This document shows positions 1-9,300 of a stretch of 11,011 nt of DNA, one piece after another. Both the position numbers and the translations under genes were made by a program. The stretch is from Deltaproteobacteria bacterium (GTDB lineage: Bacteria > Myxococcota > Myxococcia > Myxococcales > 40CM-4-68-19). How positions within the stretch are numbered: the stretch's first letter is position 1; each line of letters starts with the position of its first letter. The DNA lies in assembly GCA_005879095.1 (NCBI GenBank), contig VBLM01000322.1:1-11011 (forward strand), given 5' to 3'. The notes under the pieces were generated by a model. That model saw only the letters and a program-made list of their open reading frames with translations, made no database searches and was not told the DNA's origin.

Positions 1-1
1 G

Positions 2-1403
<1,402 letters not shown>

Positions 1404-1407
<4 letters not shown>

Positions 1408-2852
1408 ATCCGGAGGTCATCGCCGCGCTCGCCGCCGCCGTCGGTGAGAAGAACTGCATCCGCGAGGCAGAGCAGCTGCGGACGTATGAATCGGACGGAC
1501 TGACGTCGTTCCGCGCGATGCCGGGCGTGGTCGTGCTGCCCGCCTCGACCGAAGAAGTCGTCCGATGTGTTCGCATCGCTCGAGACGCGGGGCTGCCGAT
1601 CGTCGCGCGCGGATCGGGGACGGGATTGTCGGGCGGCGCGCTTCCGGTCGCCGGCTGCGTGCTGATCGGACTGGCGCGGATGCGCAAGGTGCTGGCGATC
1701 GATTTCGACAACGCGTTCATGCGCGTGCAGCCGGGCGTGGTCAATCTCGACGTCTCGAAAGCGATCGGCGCGGAAGGCTGGTACTACGCGCCCGATCCGT
1801 CGTCGCAGAGCGTCTGCACGATCGGCGGCAACGTCGCGGAGAATTCGGGCGGCGCGCACTGCCTGAAGTATGGATTCACCGTCAACCACGTGCTCGGCCT
1901 GCGCATCGTGCTGGCCGACGGCACGGTGCACGATCTCGGCGGGCCGGTGCTCGATCAGCCCGGCTACGATCTCACCGGCGTGGTCGTCGGCAGCGAAGGT
2001 CTGCTCGGGATTGTGACGGAAGTTGTACTTCGTATACTTCGTAAGCCCGAGGCGACGCGCACCTTCTTTGCCACCTTTCCCTCGACCACCGAAGCGGGCA
2101 ACGCGGTCAGCGCGATCATCGCTTCCGGCATCGTGCCGGCGGCGATCGAGATGATGGATCGGCTGGCGATCGTCGCCGCGAAAGCCGCCACCGGCCTCGA
2201 CTGGCCGGACGTCGGCGCCGCCCTCTTGATGGACGTGGACGGACTCGCCGCGGAGTGCGAGCACACCTCTGCGAACGCGATCGACCTCGCGCGCAAGGCC
2301 GGAGCTCTCGAGGTCCGCGTACCGCGCGATGCGGCCGAGCGCGAGCTGATGTGGAAGGGCCGCAAGAGCGCGTTCGCGGCGGTCGGGCGGATCGCGCGCA
2401 ACTACATGGTGCAGGACGGCGTGATTCCCCGCAGCGAGATCGCGCGCGTGCTGCAGGAGATCGCCGAGCTGACTGCGAAAGCGGGTCTGCGCGTAGCCAA
2501 CGTCTTCCACGCCGGCGACGGCAACCTGCACCCGCTGGTGCTCTTCGACGCGCGCGTGCCGGGAGAAGAAAAGCGCGCCGAGGAAGTCTCGGGCGAAATC
2601 CTCCGCATCTGCCTGCGCTACGGCGGCTCGATCACCGGCGAGCACGGCGTCGGCGCCGACAAGGCGCAGTACATGAGCGAGATGTTCTCCGAGGACGACC
2701 TGGAGACGATGAACCGCGTGCGCTGCGCATTCGATCCTTCGATGCAGCTCAATCCGGGGAAGGTCTTTCCCACGCCGCGGCTGTGCGGCGACAAGCCGGG
2801 GATCTACACGCCGCATCCGACCGAGCTGTCGGGCGAGGCTCACCGGGTATGA
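1404..2852 (+). CDS. glcD: Glycolate oxidase FAD-linked subunit GlcD
   Basis: This is the 482-residue FAD subunit of glycolate oxidase, close to the usual length of about 490-500. With GlcE and GlcF it oxidises glycolate (or D-lactate-like 2-hydroxyacids) to glyoxylate and passes electrons to the membrane chain. The N-terminal half is an FAD_binding_4 (PCMH/VAO-type) domain with VARGSGTGLSGG at residues 67-78 and IGGNVAENSGGAHCLKYG at 140-157. The C-terminal half is an FAD-oxidase C domain with HAGDGNLH at 369-376 and GEHGVG around 412-417. The ATG overlaps the aceB stop and no clear Shine-Dalgarno precedes it, so translation is probably coupled to aceB. Its stop overlaps the glcE start in the same ATGA arrangement. 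No frame damage is visible, unlike both neighbours. Single-subunit D-lactate dehydrogenases are similar, but the following glcE and glcF favour GlcD. Confidence 0.95.
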
Positions 2853-3942
2853 CGCCCGCTTCTCTCGACGAAGCGCAGCGCGCGCTGAGCGAATCGCGCG
2901 GCACCGTCGCGTTCGCCGGAGGCAGGACGGAAGTGCCCGCGCCGCCCGCTGCCGATCTGCTGATCGAAACCACGAAGCTCGATCGCATCGTCGAGTACAC
3001 GCCCTCCGATCAGGTGGTGACCGCCGAGTGCGGCGTGACGCTGGCAGCGCTGCAGCGCGAGCTGGCGAAGCACGGGCAGCGGCTCGCTCTCGACCCGGCT
3101 CGCGCGGACCGCGCCACTCTCGGTCGTACGTATGACACTCGTTGACCGGCGCGGGCCCGATGGTGTTGTACCAGACGCCCTCGTTGACCGGAGCGAGGTA
3201 GTCCACGACCGTCCAGGGACCGCCGCTGGTTTTGTCGCGCCAGATGAGCTGGACGTTGCCGGAGCCGCCATAGGCGTAACCCGCGACGGTGAACGTTCCC
3301 GGCGGTCCGAAGCCGGCGGCCTCCGCGGGCTGGATCCAGGCGATCTTCGCTCCGCAGAGGAGGTTCTTGGGGCTGGTTCCCAGACTCGCGCCGCTGGCGG
3401 AGTGGCGCGCGTCGAGCACGTGCGGCTCGCGCGGGACGCTCGGCATGATCGCGACCGCGACGTTCCGCGTGCATCCGGTACCCGAGGAGACGGTGACGCT
3501 GCTCGCGCGGGGCCTCGAGGCTGCCGGCGTGATCGAGCTGGTGCGGAAGGTGCGCCGGTTCCAGCTCGAGCCGGCCGCGATGATGGCGCACTACGAGACG
3601 GATTACGACGTGTGGATCCGCCTCGAGGGCTTTCGCGCCGGCGTGCGGGCGCAGCGCGAGAAGCTGCGCGATCTGGCGGAGGCGCCGTGGCCCGCGGGCG
3701 AGCCGTCGGGCAGCGTGCGATTCGGCGCGCTGCCGACGCAATTGCCCCAGGTCGAACAGACGCTCAAAGCGCCGTTCTGGTGGTACCCGACGCTCGGACT
3801 CGGTCTTGCAAACGCTGCCGATCCCGTGTCGTTTGCCGCGTTCGGCGGTTGGGCGGGCTCGCCGTCGCCTGCATTGCCGACGTTGCATCAGGCGGTGAAA
3901 TCCCGCCTCGATCCGGACACGCGCCTGCCGAGGCTCTGGTGA
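2849..3942 (+). pseudogene. glcE: Glycolate oxidase FAD-binding subunit GlcE, disrupted by a 307-bp duplicated segment
   Basis: GlcE is the second FAD-binding subunit of glycolate oxidase. The N-terminal part (2849-3124, ATG overlapping the glcD stop) shows the usual start of the FAD domain and ends at DRATLG. The C-terminal part resumes at 3421 with CGSRGTLGMI and HPVP, continues through the FAD-oxidase-like half and ends at TGA 3940-3942, overlapping the glcF GTG start. In E. coli GlcE about 54 residues lie between these two points, including the conserved KNVAGYD stretch. Here they are gone and bases 3124-3430 are a foreign 307-bp segment identical to 6688-6994. The first frame stops at 3145, 21 nt into the segment, and the second half is in another frame. 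Intact length would be about 319 residues, near the family norm of about 350. As written no functional GlcE can be made. Both halves remain well conserved, so the event is recent or an assembly artefact. Confidence 0.92.
3124..3430 (+). repeat. 307-bp exact direct repeat, copy A (inside glcE)
   Basis: Reading both copies side by side, bases 3124-3430 match 6688-6994 at every position (offset 3,564), in the same orientation. The match stops at once on both sides: G3123 against C6687 on the left, G3431 against C6995 on the right. Read on the - strand, copy A encodes about 102 residues of the large surface protein (from EPHVLDA to CHTYE). Inside glcE it is antisense and meaningless, so copy A is the derived one. 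It carries no transposase, terminal inverted repeats or target-site duplication, so it is not an insertion sequence. Confidence 0.97.
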
Positions 3943-5198
3943 CCGCTCCCGAGCGCGAGCTGATCGACGACTGCGTGCATTGCGGATTCTGCCTCCCCCA
4001 CTGCCCGACGTACGTCAGCTGGGGCGAGGAGATGGATTCCCCTCGGGGCCGCATCGATCTGATGCGCGCACTGCGCGCCGGCACGACGCAGATGACGCCG
4101 ACGGTCGCCGGCCATTTCGACAAGTGCCTCGGCTGCATGGCGTGCGTCACCGCTTGTCCTTCCGGCGTGCGCTACGACATCCTCATCGAGGAGACGCGCG
4201 CGCTGGTCGAGCAGAAATACCGGCGCGGCCTCTACGATCGATTCCACCGCGCGATGATCTTCGCGCTCTTCCCGTATCCGCGCCGGCTCAAGGCGCTCAC
4301 CGCGCTGCTGCTCGTCTATACGTGGACCGGCTTGCGCTGGCTTCTCAGGCACACGCTGGTGAAATTGCTGCCGGTGCGCTTGCGCGAGATGGAAGCGCTG
4401 CAGCCGACGGTGACCGCGCACAACCTCTTCGGCACCCTGCCCGACCGCGTGCCGGCGCGGGGCGAAAAGCGGATGACGGTGGCGATGATCGCCGGCTGCG
4501 TGCAGCGGGTCTTCAATCCCGGCGTCAACGAAGCCACGCTGCGCGTGCTCTCGGCGGAAGGCTGCGAAGTGCTGGTCCCGCGCGGCCAGGGCTGCTGCGG
4601 CGCGCTCAGCATGCACGCCGGGCGCGAGCACGAGTCGCTCGACTTCGCCCGGGCGCTGATGGGCAAGTTCGACGGGGCGGACGCGATCGTCATCAACGCC
4701 GCCGGCTGCGGCTCGCACCTCAAGGACTACGGGCGGCTGCTCGGTACGGAGGAAGCAAAAGCCTTCAGCGCGAAAGTTCGCGACGTGAACGAATTCCTCG
4801 CCGCGTTCCCCCCGCGCGCCGAGCGCAGGCCGCTGCCGCTGCCGCTGCGCATCGCAATGCACGACGCCTGCCACCTGCAGCATGCGCAGCGCATCGTTGC
4901 GCAGCCTCGACAGCTTCTGAAAGCGATCCCCGGCGTGACGCTGCTCGAGATCCCCGACGGCAACCAGTGCTGCGGCAGCGCGGGCATCTACAACCTGGTT
5001 CAGCCGGAGAGCGCCGATCAGATCGGCCAGCGAAAAGTCGACAACCTGCTCTCGACGAAGCCGGACCTGCTCGCTTCCGCGAACCCCGGTTGCACGCTGC
5101 AGATCCAGAAGATACTGCGCGAGCGCGGCCAGCGACTGCCGGCCGCGCACCCGATCGAGATCCTCGACGCGTCGATCAGCGGGACGCCGCTGCCCTGA
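3939..5198 (+). CDS. glcF: Glycolate oxidase iron-sulfur subunit GlcF
   Basis: This 419-residue protein is the iron-sulfur subunit that takes electrons from GlcD/GlcE. Two 4Fe-4S ferredoxin motifs lie near the N-terminus: CVHCGFCLPHCP at residues 12-23 and CLGCMACVTACP at 63-74. Two CCG (DUF224) domains follow, with C219-C220-G221 and C344-C345-G346 as their signature cysteine pairs, the hallmark of the GlcF/LutA/HdrB family. I chose the GTG at 3939 because it overlaps the glcE stop (GTGA), matching the coupling seen at the other operon junctions, and because the family N-terminus begins there. The same frame is open back to 3132, but that stretch runs through the duplicated segment and out-of-frame glcE and is not coding. 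The gene is intact and ends convergently, 1 nt from the stop of the DUF805 gene. Without GlcE, its role in glycolate oxidation would be lost. Confidence 0.95.
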   Translation: MTAPERELIDDCVHCGFCLPHCPTYVSWGEEMDSPRGRIDLMRALRAGTTQMTPTVAGHFDKCLGCMACVTACPSGVRYDILIEETRALVEQKYRRGLYDRFHRAMIFALFPYPRRLKALTALLLVYTWTGLRWLLRHTLVKLLPVRLREMEALQPTVTAHNLFGTLPDRVPARGEKRMTVAMIAGCVQRVFNPGVNEATLRVLSAEGCEVLVPRGQGCCGALSMHAGREHESLDFARALMGKFDGADAIVINAAGCGSHLKDYGRLLGTEEAKAFSAKVRDVNEFLAAFPPRAERRPLPLPLRIAMHDACHLQHAQRIVAQPRQLLKAIPGVTLLEIPDGNQCCGSAGIYNLVQPESADQIGQRKVDNLLSTKPDLLASANPGCTLQIQKILRERGQRLPAAHPIEILDASISGTPLP

Positions 5199-5199
5199 T

Positions 5200-5568
5200 T
5201 CAGGCTGGCGCGCCCTCGACCACGGACGACTTCGGATTCGGCCCATACTCGTTGTCGCCGGGCTCGCCGTCGGTGGCGAGGAACACGATCAGCACGATGA
5301 AGCCGATCAGCGGAATCAAGCCGATCAGCAGCCACCAGCCGCTGCGCCCGGTGTCGTGCAGGCGCCGCACCGAGACCGCGATGCTCGGGACCAGCACCGC
5401 CAGCGAATAGAGCCAGCTGAGGAAGCTCAAGCCGTGCACGAGCGCGCCGATGACCCCGAGCCCGCAGCCGATGAGGAAGTTGATCAGCACGAACATCCAG
5501 TACTCGCGCCGCCGCGCGCGCCCCGAGAATTCGGCGTACCTCTTGAGCACCGCCATGTACCAGTCCAT
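5200..5568 (-). CDS. DUF805 family small membrane protein
   Basis: This 122-residue integral membrane protein belongs to the DUF805 (YhaH/YhaI-like) family, whose function is unknown. Family landmarks are the N-terminal FSGRARRREYW (residues 14-24), VRRLHDTGRSGWW (around 67-79) and the C-terminal GDNEYGPNP. Three hydrophobic stretches, roughly residues 24-44, 48-66 and 78-98, are likely membrane segments. The ATG at 5568 is preceded by a purine-rich GAGGGGGA Shine-Dalgarno-like stretch. The start lies 10 nt after the stop of the osmC gene, so the two are probably cotranscribed. The same frame stays open upstream to 5718, but that part overlaps osmC out of frame and lacks family similarity. 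Confidence 0.9.
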   Translation of the reverse strand: MDWYMAVLKRYAEFSGRARRREYWMFVLINFLIGCGLGVIGALVHGLSFLSWLYSLAVLVPSIAVSVRRLHDTGRSGWWLLIGLIPLIGFIVLIVFLATDGEPGDNEYGPNPKSSVVEGAPA

Positions 5569-5578
5569 GTTTTCCCCC

Positions 5579-6043
5579 TCAGCGAAACGAAAGCTCGGTT
5601 GTGACTGCGATCTGCGGATGGATCGAGCGGTAGATCGGACACGCCTGCGCGAAGAAGCCGTGCACGCGCTCCGCCGTTTCGCGCTGCGCGGGCTCGGCCT
5701 CGAGCAGCATCTTGACATGAATCCGCTTGATCACCAGTACGTTTCCTTCCAGCTCCACCTCTCCGACGGCTTCCGCGACGAGCTTCCCGGCGGACGCGGG
5801 GATTTGACGCGCCTCCAGCGCGCCTCCGAAAGTCCCGGTCAGTCAACCCGCCGCGGCCGCCACGACGTAGTCGATGGTCGTCGCGTGCGGCTCGTACGCG
5901 CCGGGCTGGGCGCCGTAGTGCTTCGCCACCGCGCCGTGGGTGCCGAATTTCACCGGCTGCGGCTCCTCGGGAAGAAAAGCGTGGCGCAGCGAGCCCTTGA
6001 TTCGTTCGATGCGCACCTGCGAGCGATAGGCGATTTCGGCCAT
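5579..6043 (-). CDS. OsmC-family peroxide reductase with predicted selenocysteine (in-frame TGA at codon 67)
   Basis: OsmC/Ohr proteins are cytoplasmic thiol peroxidases that reduce organic hydroperoxides with two reactive cysteines. The 154-residue frame starts at ATG 6043, with a strong AGGAGG 4 nt upstream. It runs through the family stretch HATTIDYVVAAAAG, meets TGA at 5843-5845 (codon 67), then continues in the same frame with LTGTFGGALEAR and ends at TGA 5579-5581. Codon 67 is exactly where Cys-containing homologues have their first reactive cysteine (AAAGCLTGTFGG). The second one is kept as C135 in QACPIYRSIH (codon 5639-5641), a spacing of 68 against 66 in E. coli OsmC (C59/C125). No other stop or frameshift occurs, and a SECIS-like hairpin follows the TGA. 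I infer Sec67. The alternative is a TGC-to-TGA nonsense mutation or sequence error, a fair worry because aceB and glcE nearby are broken. Conventional gene calling would give only a 66-residue fragment. DUF805 follows in the same operon. Confidence 0.85.
5806..5824 (-). promoter_or_regulatory. Candidate bacterial SECIS element within the osmC-like coding sequence
   Basis: On the - strand, 19-37 nt after the in-frame TGA (5843-5845), the sequence GGCGCGC-TGGAG-GCGCGTC forms a 7-bp stem: five uninterrupted G-C pairs next to the loop, then one G-U and one G-C pair. The loop is the pentanucleotide UGGAG at nt 26-30. Bacterial SECIS elements lie in the coding region just after UGA, with a small apical loop about 16-37 nt downstream and a G among its first two bases; all of these hold here. 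The caveat is that the bases also encode the family-conserved GALEAR in a GC-rich genome, so a hairpin could arise by chance. Confidence 0.6.
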
Positions 6044-6047
6044 GGCG

Positions 6048-6053
6048 CCTCCT
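6048..6053 (-). promoter_or_regulatory. Shine-Dalgarno of the osmC-like gene
   Basis: AGGAGG on the - strand lies 4 nt before ATG 6043. It fixes the start of the osmC-like frame and is the strongest ribosome binding site seen in the window. Confidence 0.75.
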
Positions 6054-6078
6054 GGGGTTGTTGGCGCATGATAGCCGT

Positions 6079-6300
6079 ATGGAACGGGTTCCGGTTCGCA
6101 CGCGCGAGAGCAAAGTCACGTTGTCCGCGTGGCGCACGCAGATTGGAAATGGCGCGATCGTTCTCGTCGAAATCGCGGGCCGCTCGATCTACCGCGGCGA
6201 AGGCGGCTTCCTCGGCGCCTCGCAGGAAAAACTCGCTGAAGCCTGGCAAGCCGCGATTCCGAAGACCGAACCCGAGCCCGACAATCCCCCCCTCGGCTGA
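6079..6300 (+). CDS. Small hypothetical protein, 73 residues
   Basis: I do not recognise this protein. The ATG at 6079 opens a 73-residue frame with a mixed charged and hydrophobic N-terminal half (VTLSAWRTQIGNGAIVLVEI) and an acidic, proline-rich tail (PKTEPEPDNPPLG). No signal peptide, membrane helix or metal motif is visible. A TTG at 6058 could add seven residues but overlaps the region upstream of osmC. No good Shine-Dalgarno precedes either start. Codon use is compatible with coding, with third positions mostly G or C. The frame fills the space between the divergent osmC gene (35 nt away) and the stop of the convergent large gene (2 nt away), which supports a real gene. It could still be a chance ORF in GC-rich DNA. 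Confidence 0.5.
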   Translation: MERVPVRTRESKVTLSAWRTQIGNGAIVLVEIAGRSIYRGEGGFLGASQEKLAEAWQAAIPKTEPEPDNPPLG

Positions 6301-6302
6301 AT

Positions 6303-9300
6303 TCAGGGGCACCAAACGATGTTGCCGTCGCCCGCGTAGGCGCAACTCCCCGACTGCCGGATGTCGTACTTCACGTATGCCTCGTACTGGTGCGTGTAGT
6401 CGGCGGGGAACGCGTTGTACCAGATGCCCGTCGAGTCGGGCAGCGGCGCGTACGACACCTGCGACCAACCGCCCCCGGCCGTCAGGTCCTGGTAGTACAG
6501 GAAGACCTGGACGCCAGGTGGCGCGCCGGTCGCGCTGCCCGCGACGATCAAGTTGTCCGCCGGGCCGAACCCGGCGAGCGGCTGCGGCTGCATCCAGATG
6601 ATGCTCGCGGACTCCTGGCAATAGCCGGACGTCGAAGCATCGTATGTAAAGATCGCGGAGGTCCCGCCGTCGTAGATCGCATAGGCCTCGTACGTATGAC
6701 ACTCGTTGACCGGCGCGGGCCCGATGGTGTTGTACCAGACGCCCTCGTTGACCGGAGCGAGGTAGTCCACGACCGTCCAGGGACCGCCGCTGGTTTTGTC
6801 GCGCCAGATGAGCTGGACGTTGCCGGAGCCGCCATAGGCGTAACCCGCGACGGTGAACGTTCCCGGCGGTCCGAAGCCGGCGGCCTCCGCGGGCTGGATC
6901 CAGGCGATCTTCGCTCCGCAGAGGAGGTTCTTGGGGCTGGTTCCCAGACTCGCGCCGCTGGCGGAGTGGCGCGCGTCGAGCACGTGCGGCTCGCCGTCCT
7001 TGAGCGAGACCGGCGTGCCCGTGCCCCAGGCGTGCGTGCCGTCGCCGATGCCGGCGTCGAGGAGGTCCTGGCGGAAATAGATCGCGGGGAGGCTGGAGAG
7101 CACGCGGACTCCGCCCGAATAGACGTCGACCGCGGTATGTGAGGCGGGCGAGTTCCGGTCCCAGGCCCAGCCGAAGACGACGTCGCATTGGGCGGCGTCG
7201 AAGTATCCTTCGTACAGCGGCGTCGGGATCGTGCAGATGCCGGAGATGCAGTGCCGGCCATTGGTGCAGGCGGGGCCGCCGCCGCAGGTGCACGACCCGT
7301 TGCCACAGCCGTCGGCGACGTTGATATCGCAGGCCGTGCACAGAGCGCCGGCGGGGCCGCAGAAGTTCACCGAGACCGGCTGCTGGCAGGTCCCGTAAAT
7401 ACCGTCCTTGCAGCACCCGTTGCAGCTCGTTTCGTCGCACTGGCAGGCGAACTGTCCGCAGTGCAGCCCGGGTCCGCAGGGAGGCGTGCCGTGGCAGCCG
7501 CAGGTGCCGTCGCTCAGACACATGTTGGTCTTCGCGGGGTCGCAGGACGTGCAGGCGTTGCCGTCGGTTCCGCAGTTGGGGAAGCCCTGCGTATTGCACT
7601 GCCCGTTCTGGCAGCAGCCGTTGGAACAGGCGACTCCACACGTCGAGTGGAACAGGTGTGCGGCTGCCACGTCCGAGGTTTGCGAATTGCCGACGTACGC
7701 GCGCGCCTTCACGTACGTGGAGGTCGAGACGCTGAACGAATTGGAATAGACGCTGCTCGAGAGGTTGTCGGGCGCGGGATCGGTTCCGTCGAGGGTGTAG
7801 TAGATGGTGGCGCCGGGAGTGGTGTCCGAGATCGTGACCGTCTGCGTGCCGGAGAAGATGGTCCCGTCCCTGGGCGAGATCACCGGCGTCGCGACGGTGA
7901 AGAGGCCGAACCAGGCCAGCGTGGACCCGGCCGCGATGTACACGAATCCGCCGCCCACCGTCGGCGCGACGAACTGGCCGGTGTGGGGCAGGTTGTCCTG
8001 GGTGCGGACGCCACGCGGCACGCCGGCCGCGTTGCTGTCGTAAAGGTCGAAGAGATCGGTCGCGCGATAGGCGTGCAGGTAGGTCTTGTCGGGGAAGACG
8101 AACGGTTCCGGTTCCGTGCGCTCCAGCGCCCAGACGATCGAGTCGGCCGTTCCGTTCGCCGAAATCGACGGGGTGGCACCCGGATATTTGAAGGTATTGG
8201 CGCTGTAATAGTCCGGTCCCGAGAAGATCGAGGCGCCGCCGACCGCGAACCGCTTGAGAGAATCGCCGTTGCCGGCGAAGTAGAGGTGCCCGTTGAAGTA
8301 CGCGGGCTGTCCGTAATAGGCCTCACCGGGGACCACACCCGTCGCTCCGACGTCGACGGAGACGGCGCAATTGCCGGGCGCCGCGCCGGACGGACAGATT
8401 GCGTCGGCCGATCCGGTCTGGGTTCCGCCGAGTTGATTGCGGTCGAGCAGGTAGATCGTGCCGTTCTTGCCGGCGGTGACGAGCAGGTTCGGGTGCGCCG
8501 GCACCGAGTCGGGGATGATCACGACGCCTCCCGCCGACAGGTCGAGATCTTTCTGGTTGAGGTGGACCTGGTCCGCCGGCGTGAACCAGTCCGGCACCTG
8601 ATTCAGATTCGGCTGGGGAATGGGAAGCGGCAGCGCGATCACGCTGTCGCCGTACTGACGGTTGCCGGGCGCCGCGACGCCGTTTCCGGTGGTGACGAAG
8701 ATGCGCTGACCGTCGGAAGCGATGCCGCCCGCGCTCTGCCAGATGCTGCCGCCGTAGGCCACTACCCGGAGGTCCGCGGGGACGTTCGGGTCGAGAGAAA
8801 CCGGGTTGAAGTACGGCTCCGCATTGAAGAGGCCGTCCACCCGGTCGAGCGTGGCTGCGTCGAAGGCCATCAGCCAGCCGAAGAAGACCTGGTTCGGAGC
8901 ATCGACGAAGTCGTCGCAGTGGGAGGCCCAGGCCACGTAGACCTTTCCGTTGAGCAGCAGCAATCCGGCGCGCTGGTTTTCACGCCTGGGGTCGAACGCG
9001 ATCGTGGTCGGGGCACCGGTGGCGTCGGTGCCCTGCACCGCGCCGGTGATGACCTGGCTCTTCTTGACGGCACTGGTGGCCAGGTCGATCGCGTGCAGCC
9101 TCTGCTTCCAGGATCCGCCCTCCTGGGTTGCCGCAACCACGTAGATGGTTCCGCTGATCGGGTCGATCACCGGCGTTCCGGTGATCCCGACCTCGTCGGG
9201 GATGTTGATGCAAGGGCTCTTGTACACGTCGCTGGTGGGGATGGGCGGACCGAGCGAGACCGGATTGCTCCAGATCGCGGCGCCGGTATGAGCGTCGAGC

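Noticed and set aside
2027..2036. ACTTCGTATA, resembling part of a loxP arm
   Set aside because: There is no opposite arm or spacer; it is a tandem direct repeat inside conserved glcD coding sequence.
3124..3430. Insertion sequence or MITE in glcE
   Set aside because: No terminal inverted repeats, transposase or target-site duplication; the segment is an internal piece of a coding gene, and glcE sequence was replaced rather than only interrupted.
3132..3938. Upstream extension of the glcF frame, as if an N-terminal fusion
   Set aside because: The extension reads through the duplicated segment and out-of-frame glcE. The family N-terminus begins at GTG 3939, which overlaps the glcE stop.
5843..5845. 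Genome-wide reassignment of TGA (for example to Trp or Gly) to explain the in-frame TGA
   Set aside because: All eight genes in the window use TGA as their stop, including glcF, glcD and the osmC-like gene itself.
6297..6306. Palindrome CTGAATTCAG between convergent genes, and the similar CCTGATTCAGG at 5194-5204, as terminators
   Set aside because: Both arise from facing TGA stop codons a few bases apart. The stems are short and no T-tract follows.
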